36,325 bases of DNA from an uncultured Clostridia bacterium (GTDB lineage: Bacteria; Bacillota; Clostridia; Oscillospirales; Ruminococcaceae): the NCBI GenBank assembly GCA_947627005.1, contig CANQUJ010000019.1:1-36325 (forward strand), in the 5' to 3' direction. The notes below the pieces were generated by a model that saw nothing but the letters and a program-made list of their open reading frames with translations, was not told the origin of the DNA and ran no database searches. The translations under genes and the position numbers were made by a program. This document shows, piece after piece, positions 1 to 7,722 of the stretch. Every line of letters starts with the position of its first letter. Position 1 is the stretch's first letter.

Positions 1-9
1 GGGGGGGGG
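1..9 (+). repeat. Poly-G tract (at least 9 G), cut by the window edge
   Basis: Nine G residues begin the window; the real tract may be longer. It sits in the only open frame upstream of the helicase. Two further G9 runs lie in genes of the same locus (3963-3971, 6665-6673). Elsewhere in the window G runs reach only about five. Confidence 0.8.
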
Positions 10-124
10 TAGATTGCCCCTGAACGCCTCCGAATCGCGGATTTTCGGAACGAAAACCTTTGAGCGCGACGGTTGGGGAGCATATCGACGCGCTTTTTTA
101 AGGGGTGAGCGGAATGGCGATTGA
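2..124 (+). CDS. 3' end of an unknown gene, running through a poly-G tract into the helicase start
   Basis: Of the three forward frames at the left edge only this one stays open: one of the others meets TAG at 10-12, the other meets TGA at 21-23. It codes for about 40 residues (GGGRLPLNASESRIFGTKTF, then a stretch rich in Arg and aromatics) and ends with TGA at 122-124. That stop overlaps the helicase ATG (114) by 11 nt, as expected of a coupled upstream gene. The product is not recognisable from so little. The G run at the edge lies inside this frame, so tract length would decide whether these last 37 or so codons are read. Chance openness of a 120-nt frame cannot be excluded. Confidence 0.4.
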   Translation, partial: GGGRLPLNASESRIFGTKTFERDGWGAYRRAFLRGERNGD

Positions 125-2792
125 GCTTTTTAAACACAACGAAACGGCTTATAAGGCCACCGTTGCTATGCTCGCAGAGACGAAAAAAGCCGCAATTATC
201 CACCCGACTGGAACAGGTAAGAGCTTCATCGGCTTTAAGCTCTGCGAGGAGAATCCGTCAAAAACCGTCTGCTGGCTCTCGCCTTCGGAATATATCTTCA
301 AAACCCAGCTCGAAGCGCTGAAAAAATCCGCCGACTTCACGCCCGCGAACGTTAAATTTTTCACCTATTCAAAACTTATGAACCTTGAAGAGTCCGAGAT
401 TTCGGACATCAAACCGGACTTTATAGTTTTGGACGAGTTCCACCGAGCCGGCGCGGAACAGTGGGGGAGGGGCGTAAAAAAGCTTCTCTCGGCCTACCCC
501 GAAGCGCCTATCTTGGGGCTCTCGGCCACTAATATACGGTATCTGGACAATCAGCGCGACATGGCCGACGAGCTGTTCGAGGGCAATATTGCTTCCGAAA
601 TGACCCTCGGCGAGGCAATTGTTCGCGGAATCCTTAACCCGCCTAAGTATGTACTATCTATATATAGTTACCAAAAAGATCTCGAACGCTATGAAAGGCG
701 TGTCAAAGCGGCCAAGAATAAGGCGGTCAGAGACGCCGCAGAGCGCTATCTTGAGGCTCTCCGCAGGGCTTTGGACAAGGCAGACGGTCTCGACAAAATC
801 TTTGCTAAGCATATGACTGACCCGCACGGGAAGTACATCGTGTTCTGTGCGAACGCCGAGCATATGCGGGCGATGATGGCAGAATCGAAGGCTTGGTTTA
901 GCGAGATTGACCAAGATTATCACAGTTATTCTGTTTACTCCGACGACCCCGAGGCTTCGCAATCTTTCGCAGATTTTAAAGCAGACGACAGCGATCACCT
1001 GCGCCTCTTGTTCTGCATAGACGCGCTTAACGAGGGTATCCACGTCGATGACGTTGCGGGAGTAATCCTGCTTAGACCGACCGTTTCACCTATCATCTAC
1101 AAGCAGCAAATCGGCCGCGCGCTTTCGGCATCTTCAACAAAAAATCCTGTTATTTTTGACATAGTCAACAATATCTCCGGATTATATAGCATTTCGAGTT
1201 TACAGGACGAGATGAACGAAACTGTCAGATACTACCAATATCTCGGCGAGGGCGAATCTATCGTCAACCAAAGATTTGAAATTTTAGACGATCTTAAGGA
1301 TTGCCGGAGGATTTTTGATGAGCTGGAGACCGCGCTTTCGGCGAGTTGGGAGTTTATGTTCGACGAGGCGAAGGCCTATTTTAGGCGGTTTGGCGACCTG
1401 CTTCCCGGCAACGACTACGTCACCGAGGACGGCATGAAGCTCGGGAAATGGCTCGTCACGCAACGGATAAATTACCGCAACGGAACCGGAATTTCGCAGG
1501 CGAGAATAGAAAAGCTGAACTCTATCGGCATGGATTGGCGCACCCTGCACGAGCGCCAGTGGGACGAGGGTTACGAGCTGGCGAGGGCGTATTTTGAGCG
1601 ATTCAAGGACTTGGAACCCGACCGCGAGAGCTTTCCGAAGGTAAGCCTTTGGCTTAGCCGGCAGCGGCAGAAATATCGCGAAAATCAGCTTACGGAAGAC
1701 CAGATCGCGCGGCTTAACGCGATAGATATGACCTGGGAATTTGAGGACGATTGGGACAAGAAGTTTGCCGAAGCGAGCGAATATTATAAAACCCGCGGCA
1801 ATCTCGACGTTCCTGCGGCGTATGTTACCGAAAACGGTACCGCTTTAGGGGCGTGGCTGCGAGGAATGAGAGAGCGGCGCAAGGCGGGAAAGCTTTCGGA
1901 AGAGAGAATTGAAAAGCTTGAAAGCATAGGTATGAGTTGGAGCTCGGCCGGAGAGCGAAGCTGGGAGGCTTGCTATGCCCTTGCGAAGCGCTTTTACGAA
2001 GTCAACGGAAATTTAAATATAGGAGCCGCGTATGTCTTGGACGGCGTGAAGCTTGGAAACTGGATATCTTCGCAGCGAGTCGCCTATAAACAGGGCGGAC
2101 TTAGCGAAGAGCGCGTTAAAAAGCTTGAGCTTATCGGAATGAGCTGGCAGCGGCAGGGCGACAGATGGAACGCGGCCTACGCGAGAGCGAAAGAATATTA
2201 TAAGGTATTCGGCGAGCTGAACCCGCAGGCGGGATATGTCGACGGAACGGGGTTTGCGCTCGGGGCGTGGGTTGCCGCGCAAAGGCGGAAATTCGGCGGC
2301 GGAAAGCTTAGGAAAGATCAAATCGAACGGCTTGACGAGCTTAAAATCATATGGAGCCCGACCGAGGCGGTTTGGCGAAACGGATTCGACCACGCGAGGA
2401 TTTATGTCCGCGAAAAGGGCGATCTAAACGTCCCTGCGGGGTATATCTGCGACGACGGCTACGCGCTCGGCAACTGGGTCGCGGCGCAGAAAAAATCCTA
2501 CTTCGGCGGAAGGCTTTCGGGCGAGAGGATTTCGGCGCTCGAGGGCATTGGAATAAGCTGGAGCCGCAACGCCGACAGATGGGACAAGGGCTACGGTTAT
2601 GCGAAATCATACCGCAGCGGCGGGGGAGATCTGCCGATACCGCAGACTTTCGTCACCGCCGACGGCTACCCGCTCGGCGAATGGGTTAGGTCGCAGGAAA
2701 GGCGATTCAGAAGCGGCAGATTAGAGAGCGAAAAGGTCAAAAAGCTTGCCGAAATCGGAGTTAAATTCAAAGTTGGTGAAAGATTTGAGTGA
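114..2792 (+). CDS. DEAD/DEAH-type SF2 helicase with seven C-terminal helicase-associated (HA) repeats
   Basis: ATG 114 is preferred over GTG 105 because AAGGGGTGA lies 6 nt upstream. The first ~400 residues form an SF2 helicase core: motif I GTGKS at residues 33-37, DEFH at 107-110 (motif II), a LGLSATN motif III and QQIGRALS as motif VI. From about residue 413 to the end run seven tandem modules of about 68 residues. Each has a leading Trp/Phe, 'A..YY...G.L', a 'LG.W...QR..' core and a closing 'L..IGMSW', which is the helicase-associated domain pattern. The gene overlaps the next reading frame by 8 nt. Nucleic-acid remodelling activity is inferred from the family; why it sits in a polysaccharide operon is unknown. 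The DNA repeats could recombine and change repeat number. Confidence 0.88.
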   Translation: MAIELFKHNETAYKATVAMLAETKKAAIIHPTGTGKSFIGFKLCEENPSKTVCWLSPSEYIFKTQLEALKKSADFTPANVKFFTYSKLMNLEESEISDIKPDFIVLDEFHRAGAEQWGRGVKKLLSAYPEAPILGLSATNIRYLDNQRDMADELFEGNIASEMTLGEAIVRGILNPPKYVLSIYSYQKDLERYERRVKAAKNKAVRDAAERYLEALRRALDKADGLDKIFAKHMTDPHGKYIVFCANAEHMRAMMAESKAWFSEIDQDYHSYSVYSDDPEASQSFADFKADDSDHLRLLFCIDALNEGIHVDDVAGVILLRPTVSPIIYKQQIGRALSASSTKNPVIFDIVNNISGLYSISSLQDEMNETVRYYQYLGEGESIVNQRFEILDDLKDCRRIFDELETALSASWEFMFDEAKAYFRRFGDLLPGNDYVTEDGMKLGKWLVTQRINYRNGTGISQARIEKLNSIGMDWRTLHERQWDEGYELARAYFERFKDLEPDRESFPKVSLWLSRQRQKYRENQLTEDQIARLNAIDMTWEFEDDWDKKFAEASEYYKTRGNLDVPAAYVTENGTALGAWLRGMRERRKAGKLSEERIEKLESIGMSWSSAGERSWEACYALAKRFYEVNGNLNIGAAYVLDGVKLGNWISSQRVAYKQGGLSEERVKKLELIGMSWQRQGDRWNAAYARAKEYYKVFGELNPQAGYVDGTGFALGAWVAAQRRKFGGGKLRKDQIERLDELKIIWSPTEAVWRNGFDHARIYVREKGDLNVPAGYICDDGYALGNWVAAQKKSYFGGRLSGERISALEGIGISWSRNADRWDKGYGYAKSYRSGGGDLPIPQTFVTADGYPLGEWVRSQERRFRSGRLESEKVKKLAEIGVKFKVGERFE

Positions 2793-3570
2793 AGAATTGA
2801 ACGGCACGGCGTTGATGGAGAGGGCGGAAGCAGAGTCGACCCCGGGCATAGTTTTGACGAAAACGGGGCAGCAAGCCGAAGTCTACGCGGGGGCGGCGCC
2901 GCAGATTAAAAGTCGCCCGATATACGGCTTTTTCAAGCGCTTGGCGGACTTCACGCTGTCGCTTATAGCGAGCGTTGTGCTGATTATCCCGATGGCGCTG
3001 GTCGCCCTTGCAATCGTCCTTAAAGACCCGGGAAATCCGTTTTACATACAAACCCGAGTCGGAAAAAACGGCAAGGATTTAAAAATACTTAAATTCAGAA
3101 CGATGCGAAAGGGCGCGGACAAGCTTGAAAATATGCTGACCTCCGAGCAATTGGAAGAGTACAAGCGCGAGTACAAGCTTGACGACGACCCGAGGCTGAT
3201 TGGTTACAGGAAGCCGGGCGACGGAAGCAAATGTTTCGGAGCAATTCTAAGAAAGATGAGCATTGACGAATTGCCGCAAATTATCTGGAACATTTGCATT
3301 AAAGGGGATATGTCCTTGGTCGGACCGAGGCCGATCCTCCGAGAAGAATTGGAAAGATACTACACTCCCGAGCAGCAAGAAGCGCTGCTGTCGGTGAAGC
3401 CGGGGCTAACCGGATACTGGCAGGCGTATGCGAGGAACAACGCGAAGTACGACACCGGCGAGCGGTAGGGAATGGAGCTTTACTACATAGAAAACCGCTC
3501 GGCAGCAATGGATATAAAGATTGTTTTTGCGACGGTGAAGGCCGTCGTGGGAAAGAGCGGAGCGAAGTGA
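2785..3570 (+). pseudogene. Undecaprenyl-phosphate sugar-1-phosphate transferase, interrupted by an in-frame TAG
   Basis: Bacterial sugar transferase (WbaP/PglC-like) that would start a lipid-linked glycan. One N-terminal membrane helix (after FFKRLADFTL) is followed by family motifs TRVGKNGKDLKILKFRTMR, MSIDELPQIIWN and MSLVGPRP and a PGLTGYWQ block. TTG 2785 is chosen because GGTGA (2775-2779) sits 5 nt upstream and it overlaps the helicase stop; ATG 2815 is the alternative. The frame stops at TAG 3466-3468 just after YDTGER, but continues in frame with the normal family ending (MELYYIENRSAAMDIKI...) to TGA 3570. Family members usually have Gln at the stop position, so CAG-to-TAG is likely. 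TAG is an ordinary stop elsewhere here (for example 20783, 24452 and 31789), so reassignment is unlikely. The protein may be shortened by about 34 residues or read through. Confidence 0.85.
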
Positions 3571-3572
3571 TT

Positions 3573-4126
3573 ATGGATAGAAATACTTTTATTAAAATCA
3601 GATGTTATCTGATTCTTAATCCGATTAAAAGAACAAAGTATCTCATAAAGAAAAAAGTATTTAATGCTGTCGGGAAGAACTTTTACTTTTGCCCGAGAAA
3701 GATCCCGCAAGATCCGATGCTTATAAGATTTGGCGATAATGTTAAAGTAGCTACGGATGTGTTTTTTGTCACGCATGACATTATTCATGATATGGTTAAC
3801 GATATAGATTCTGATTTTTCAAATAATAAATTGAGCAAAGAATTCGGCTGCATCGAAGTTAAGAATAATGTTTTTATCGGGGCGGGATCGATAATTCTGC
3901 CTAATGTGACGATAGGGCCCGATGTAATAGTTGCCGCAGGCAGCGTAGTAACAAAATCTTTCGGGGGGGGGTAATAATTGGTGGAAACCCTGCGAGGGTA
4001 ATCGGCAAAGTTGACGATTTGATAAATAAGCGAATTACACAAAATCTTGAGCATCCACATTATAACGATAGGAATTCTGAGGCAAAACGTCTTTGGTCAA
4101 AATGGGATAACAAGGAAATTAAATAG
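3573..4126 (+). pseudogene. LbetaH (hexapeptide) acyl/acetyltransferase, out of frame at a G9 tract
   Basis: The left-handed beta-helix acyltransferase pattern is clear: VKVATDVFFVTHD, then VKNNVFIGAGSIILPNVTIG and VIVAAGSVVTKSF. ATG 3573 has GCGGAGCGA upstream and lies 2 nt after the sugar transferase stop. After SVVTKSF the frame enters nine G (3963-3971) and stops at TAA 3972. In the frame beginning at 3971 the expected ending follows at once, VIIGGNPARVIGKVDD, and runs to TAG 4124-4126. Ten or seven G would restore one 184-residue-class protein. The lost part contains the conserved NPAR segment, so the product as written is probably inactive. Likely role: O- or N-acetylation of a glycan or sugar precursor. 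A phase-variable OFF state or a homopolymer sequencing error are both possible. Confidence 0.82.
3963..3971 (+). repeat. Poly-G tract (G9) inside the acetyltransferase gene, OFF frame
   Basis: Nine G follow TTC (Phe). With G9 the next codon is TAA. With G10 or G7 the frame continues into the normal C-terminus. Confidence 0.9.
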
Positions 4127-4231
4127 CCTTTGAGCTTCTGTGTATTGTATTGATGTAATATTGGAGGAGAGATTACGAACAAAGGCGGACTTAGAAATAA
4201 AATTGCTTATGTTTTAAAACATAATAAAGCA

Positions 4232-5392
4232 ATGTTGACGATATATAAAACCTTTATGAGTGCAGTAATCAGAACGATAGGAATATTTGTTAAGCAAGAT
4301 GATTTCCTTGCTCTGTTTGTTTCATACAGCGGAAAAAAGTTTGACGACAGTCCCCGCATACTGTTTGAGGCTATGAAAACCGATGAGCGATTTAAAGATT
4401 TTCATTTTGTATGGGCTTTTGAAGAACCCGCAAAGTTTAACATTGAAAAGGCAGAGACGGTAAGAATTGATTCATTGAAATATTTTATAACGGCTTTAAA
4501 GGCAAAACTATGGATAACAAATGTAAATATAGAACGCGGATTGAATTTCAAAAAGAAAGGAACTGTTTTTTTAAATTCTTGGCATGGAACGGGACCGAAA
4601 AAGAACGGAAATGCAATTAAGTCGAGAAATGACTACGATTTTTCAAATGTGGATATTTTTTGTTGCGATGGAGAATACACAAAAAATCATTTTGTAAAGT
4701 GGTTTAACGCCAAAGAATCGTCTATGCTGTGGTGCGGAAGACCGCGAGAAGACGAGCTGTTTGAATTTACGGACTCGGACACGATCAGAATCAGAAAAAA
4801 GTTGAACATTCCAGACGGTAAGCAGGTCTTGCTGTATATGCCCACTTGGAGAGATTACGAAAACGCAGACGCAGATTATTCTTTATGGAAGAAGAGGCTC
4901 GGAGACAAATATGTTCTTTTATGCAGGACTCATCACTTTGATAAAAGCTTGAAAAGCTTCGAAAGTTCTGATGGGTTTTTCATAGATGTTACCGCCTATT
5001 CCGACGTCAATGAATTGTATTGGGTAGCCGATATATTTATATCGGATTATTCCAGCGCCTTTTTTGACTTTGGCCTTTTAGGAAAACCCATGTTTTGTTT
5101 TGCAAACGATTATGATAAATTTAACTCCGTTACAGGGCTGTTTATAGATTTAAAATCGGAGTTTCCAAACGGCATAACGGAATCGGACGAGGATTTGATT
5201 TCTGCTATCTGCAACATTGATTATGACAGCGAGTGTGAAAAGATTAAGCAATATGTCGCAAGATATGTGTCTCATCCCGTAAACGCAACTAGGCATGTTT
5301 GGATAGAATATATGAATTGCTTCGCCAAAAAGGTGAGCAACGATAAGTGGTGTCATATTGATTTAAGCAAAAAAGACGGTGAAGTCAAATGA
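4232..5392 (+). CDS. CDP-glycerol/ribitol glycerophosphotransferase family protein (TagF/TarL-like)
   Basis: Glyphos_transf family, which transfers polyol phosphates from CDP-activated donors to teichoic-acid-like polymers at the cytoplasmic membrane. Motifs seen: FVSYSGKKFDDSP, NSWHGTGPKK (family WHGTP.K), LLYMPTWRD and DIFISDYSSAFFDF. ATG 4232 has a poor ribosome site. The frame is open further upstream, and a strong GGAGG (4163-4167) lies 7 nt before ACG at 4175. Reading from there gives NKGGLRNKIAYVLKHNKA, a normal-looking N-terminus, so the original start was probably an ATG at 4175 now changed to ACG. The stop overlaps the next ATG (ATGA). The neighbours RpiB-like and IspD/TarI-like suggest a ribitol-phosphate rather than glycerol-phosphate donor (inference). 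Confidence 0.85.
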   Translation: MLTIYKTFMSAVIRTIGIFVKQDDFLALFVSYSGKKFDDSPRILFEAMKTDERFKDFHFVWAFEEPAKFNIEKAETVRIDSLKYFITALKAKLWITNVNIERGLNFKKKGTVFLNSWHGTGPKKNGNAIKSRNDYDFSNVDIFCCDGEYTKNHFVKWFNAKESSMLWCGRPREDELFEFTDSDTIRIRKKLNIPDGKQVLLYMPTWRDYENADADYSLWKKRLGDKYVLLCRTHHFDKSLKSFESSDGFFIDVTAYSDVNELYWVADIFISDYSSAFFDFGLLGKPMFCFANDYDKFNSVTGLFIDLKSEFPNGITESDEDLISAICNIDYDSECEKIKQYVARYVSHPVNATRHVWIEYMNCFAKKVSNDKWCHIDLSKKDGEVK

Positions 5393-5847
5393 AAATTGCA
5401 ATAGGAAACGACAGGCAGGGCCTTCTTTTAAAAAAAGATCTATTGACCTGGCTGCGTGAAAACGGTCATGAAGTGACCGATGTCGGAACAAATGAAGATG
5501 TTCCGTGCGATTACCCTATATTTGCAGAGAGAGTCGCGAATCTTGTTTCAAGCGGCGAGTGTGAGCGGGGCGTCGTTATCTGCGCCACGGGCGTAGGCAT
5601 ATCAATTGCCGCCAATAAGGTCGCCGGCATTCGCTGCGGTTTGGCGTATGACGATGAAGTGACAAGACTTATGAGGCAGCACAACGACGCTAATATTATT
5701 GCTTTCGGCCAAAAGCTTATGTCGACGGAAGACGCAAAAAGACGACTGAAAATCTTTCTTGATACAGATTTTTCCGGGGGATATCATCAAGAAAGAATAA
5801 ACCTTATCTCTCAAATAGAGGAGAAGCAGAGAGGTATGAAGCGGTGA
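5389..5847 (+). CDS. RpiB/LacAB-family sugar-phosphate isomerase
   Basis: 152 residues with the RpiB/LacA-B signature: MKIAIGNDRQG (usually SDHAG), DVG near residue 30, DYP, VVICATGVGISIAANK with the active-site Cys, then RCGLAYDDEVTRLMRQHNDANIIAFG. The Asp-His of the usual DHAG motif reads Asp-Arg here. The start overlaps the upstream stop in ATGA, and the stop overlaps the next GTG start. A typical RpiB interconverts ribose 5-phosphate and ribulose 5-phosphate. Next to a TarI-like fragment and a polyol-phosphate transferase, it may supply ribulose 5-phosphate for CDP-ribitol (inference), or isomerise another sugar phosphate. Confidence 0.85.
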   Translation: MKIAIGNDRQGLLLKKDLLTWLRENGHEVTDVGTNEDVPCDYPIFAERVANLVSSGECERGVVICATGVGISIAANKVAGIRCGLAYDDEVTRLMRQHNDANIIAFGQKLMSTEDAKRRLKIFLDTDFSGGYHQERINLISQIEEKQRGMKR

Positions 5848-6014
5848 AGGTAGGTGTAGTGATTCTTGCCGGAGGAACCGGAAGCAGAATGAAAACTGAT
5901 TTGCCCAAGCAATTTATCGAAGTAGACGGAGTTCCGGTTATTGTAAATACGATAAACAATTTTCAGAAAAACGAGCGCGTCGGCAGCATAACGGTAATTC
6001 CTCTTTTACGGTGA
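5844..6014 (+). pseudogene. N-terminal fragment of an IspD/TarI-type cytidylyltransferase
   Basis: GTG 5844 overlaps the preceding stop (GTGA). The 56 residues begin VKVGVVILAGGTGSRMKTDL and continue PKQFIEVDGVPVIVNTI, the nucleotide-binding start of IspD/TarI/TarI-like cytidylyltransferases, which are normally about 230 residues. The match ends at VGSITVI; four unrelated residues and TGA (6012-6014) follow, exactly where a 9-bp inverted repeat begins. The remaining three quarters of the enzyme, and any TarJ-like reductase, are not in the window. The gene is therefore broken by a deletion or rearrangement. A chimeric assembly is the main alternative. Confidence 0.82.
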
Positions 6015-6025
6015 GTGAATTACCG
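5992..6025. repeat. 9-bp inverted repeat at the point where the cytidylyltransferase gene is truncated
   Basis: CGGTAATTC (5992-6000) and GAATTACCG (6017-6025) are perfect inverted copies around a 16-nt spacer. The spacer carries the stop codon of the fragment and the GTG of the next frame. Confidence 0.7.
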
Positions 6026-6490
6026 CAGGTAAAAAAAGTTGAAAGAGTATGCCTTGAGTCGGACAGTGAAATATGGGAACAATACGTCGAAAAGCTTAAG
6101 ACGGCAAAAAGAATATTGATTACCCCCGGACAAAACAGCAGCGTTTCAGAGAAGCTCAAAAAAAGCATCAGATCGTTTTTTGAAAAATATAATTCCGCAA
6201 TAGCGATTGACTATATGTCTAATATTGATGAGGATTACGCAATCAATATTTTTATGAAGCGAATTTGTAAAACCTGCATGAACGGAGAGCGGATTTATAG
6301 CCCAAAAGTTTTGCTTGGCATCACTTTATTGTTTATAGTTTCCGGGTCAATGTTTTTGTTTACATATAGTTTTAGGATACTTAGGTATTTATTGGTAGGA
6401 TTATGGATTGTTCTTGCATTTATAAAACGAAGCGTTATTCTTGAAAAAATCAAGGCGATCTTAGGCGTAAAAAGAGGCTCTGATAAGTAA
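6011..6490 (+). CDS. Unknown protein with C-terminal membrane segments, possibly the 3' part of a larger gene
   Basis: GTG 6011 is the first start, but the frame is open further upstream into the cytidylyltransferase fragment, so this may be a gene that lost its 5' end at the inverted-repeat junction. The soluble part (SELPQVKKVERVCLESDSEI and a stretch with ILITPGQNSSVSEKLKKSI) has no motif I can assign. Residues ~100-140 contain two hydrophobic segments (LLGITLLFIVSGSMFLFTY and ILRYLLVGLWIVLAFI), followed by a basic tail. Low-GC codon use matches the phosphotransferase upstream. Its only contextual clue is its place in the polysaccharide locus. Confidence 0.5.
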   Translation: MSELPQVKKVERVCLESDSEIWEQYVEKLKTAKRILITPGQNSSVSEKLKKSIRSFFEKYNSAIAIDYMSNIDEDYAINIFMKRICKTCMNGERIYSPKVLLGITLLFIVSGSMFLFTYSFRILRYLLVGLWIVLAFIKRSVILEKIKAILGVKRGSDK

Positions 6491-6602
6491 TATTTTATAG
6501 TGAGAAGGCTATTGTAAAGCTCAATATTGTTTTTCGAACGATAATGAAAAACTACTTAAGGAGAATATTAAAAATATAGACCTGATAGAGGGGGCAGCAT
6601 TA

Positions 6603-7697
6603 TTGAAAATATTAGTTTTAGGCGGAACCGGCGCGATGGGCGTCGATCTGGTAAAAATTTTAGCGGGGGGGGGTACACACCTAATAACGGTTACCAGCCG
6701 CTCCGAGAGAAAATCTGAATTTAATAACGTTCGGTATGTCAAGGGCAACGCTCATGACACTGCGTTTCTGAAAACGCTTTTGGCAGAGCGATATGACGCA
6801 ATTGTGGACTTCATGGTCTACCATACCGAAGAATTCAAATCAAGGCGTGATTTGCTCCTCAATTCCACAAATCAGTATCTTTTCTTAAGCTCAAGCCGTG
6901 TTTATGCCGATTCCAAAACTCCGATCACCGAGGATTCTCCAAGGCTTTTGGACGTCACAACCGACAGAGAATATCTGAAAACCGATGAATATGCTCTCAC
7001 AAAGGCGCGTCAGGAAAACCTGCTCTGTGAATCCGGCAAAACTAACTGGACGATAATTCGTCCGTACATAACATATAGCAATCAGCGCTTGCAGCTTGGC
7101 GTATATGAAAAGGAACTATGGCTCTATCGCGCTTTGCATGACAAGACCACCGTTTTCCCGGAAGCAATCGCAGAAAAATACACGACTATGACTCTCGGGG
7201 CTGATGTTGCCATGGGGATTTCAAAGCTGATCGGCAACGAAAAGGCGATGGGCGAGGCGTTTCACATCGCGACCGATAAGGCAATAAAGTGGGACGATGT
7301 GCTTGCAATCTATAAAAGGGTTTTCAAGGACGTGACGGGAAACGAATTTAAGATTATGTATGTCGACGATCCGAAGCCGATTTATGAAGTCATGGGCAAC
7401 AAACATCAGGTGATTTATGACCGACTTTTAGACCGAATATTTGATAATTCAAAATTTCTACGGGCGGCAGGTGAGTGCAAATTCGAATCGCTGGAAACAG
7501 GGCTTGAGAGATGCTTGAGGGAGTTTCTGGAAAAGCCCGCGTTCAGAGAGGCACCGTTAAAAGCGTTAGCATATATGGACAAAATTATGGGAGAGAGGAC
7601 ATCGTTGTCAAACTTCGGCGGAATAAAGCTTAAGATTAAGTATGCAATCGGCAGATACGCGCCTTATTTCAAGCTAATACAAATGTTGAGGATATGA
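6603..7697 (+). CDS. NAD(P)-dependent epimerase/dehydratase with an in-frame poly-G tract
   Basis: Extended SDR-type Rossmann protein: MKILVLGGTGAMGVDLV at the N-terminus, a FLSSSRVYAD strand with the active-site Ser region, and YALTKARQENLL supplying the YxxxK pair. TTG 6603 lies about 8 nt after GAGGGGG. The frame is open upstream for another ~35 codons without a start (ending NIKNIDLIEGAAL), perhaps the tail of a lost gene. Nine G (6665-6673) code for three Gly in the loop after the first helix (KILAGGGTHLITVTSR), one residue longer than the usual loop. The gene is in frame at G9 and would be thrown out by any change not a multiple of three. Substrate unknown; presumably a nucleotide sugar. 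Confidence 0.85.
   Translation: MKILVLGGTGAMGVDLVKILAGGGTHLITVTSRSERKSEFNNVRYVKGNAHDTAFLKTLLAERYDAIVDFMVYHTEEFKSRRDLLLNSTNQYLFLSSSRVYADSKTPITEDSPRLLDVTTDREYLKTDEYALTKARQENLLCESGKTNWTIIRPYITYSNQRLQLGVYEKELWLYRALHDKTTVFPEAIAEKYTTMTLGADVAMGISKLIGNEKAMGEAFHIATDKAIKWDDVLAIYKRVFKDVTGNEFKIMYVDDPKPIYEVMGNKHQVIYDRLLDRIFDNSKFLRAAGECKFESLETGLERCLREFLEKPAFREAPLKALAYMDKIMGERTSLSNFGGIKLKIKYAIGRYAPYFKLIQMLRI
6665..6673 (+). repeat. Poly-G tract (G9) inside the epimerase gene, ON frame
   Basis: Nine G follow GC and precede TACACAC near codon 22-25 of the epimerase. In the current length the gene is intact. Confidence 0.9.
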
Positions 7698-7722
7698 AAG
7701 CTTTTTTGTAACAACAGGGATT

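Noticed and set aside
3466-3468. TAG read as Gln (stop-codon reassignment)
   Set aside because: Several intact genes here, including spoIVA and the ParE-like gene, end in TAG, so TAG works as a stop.
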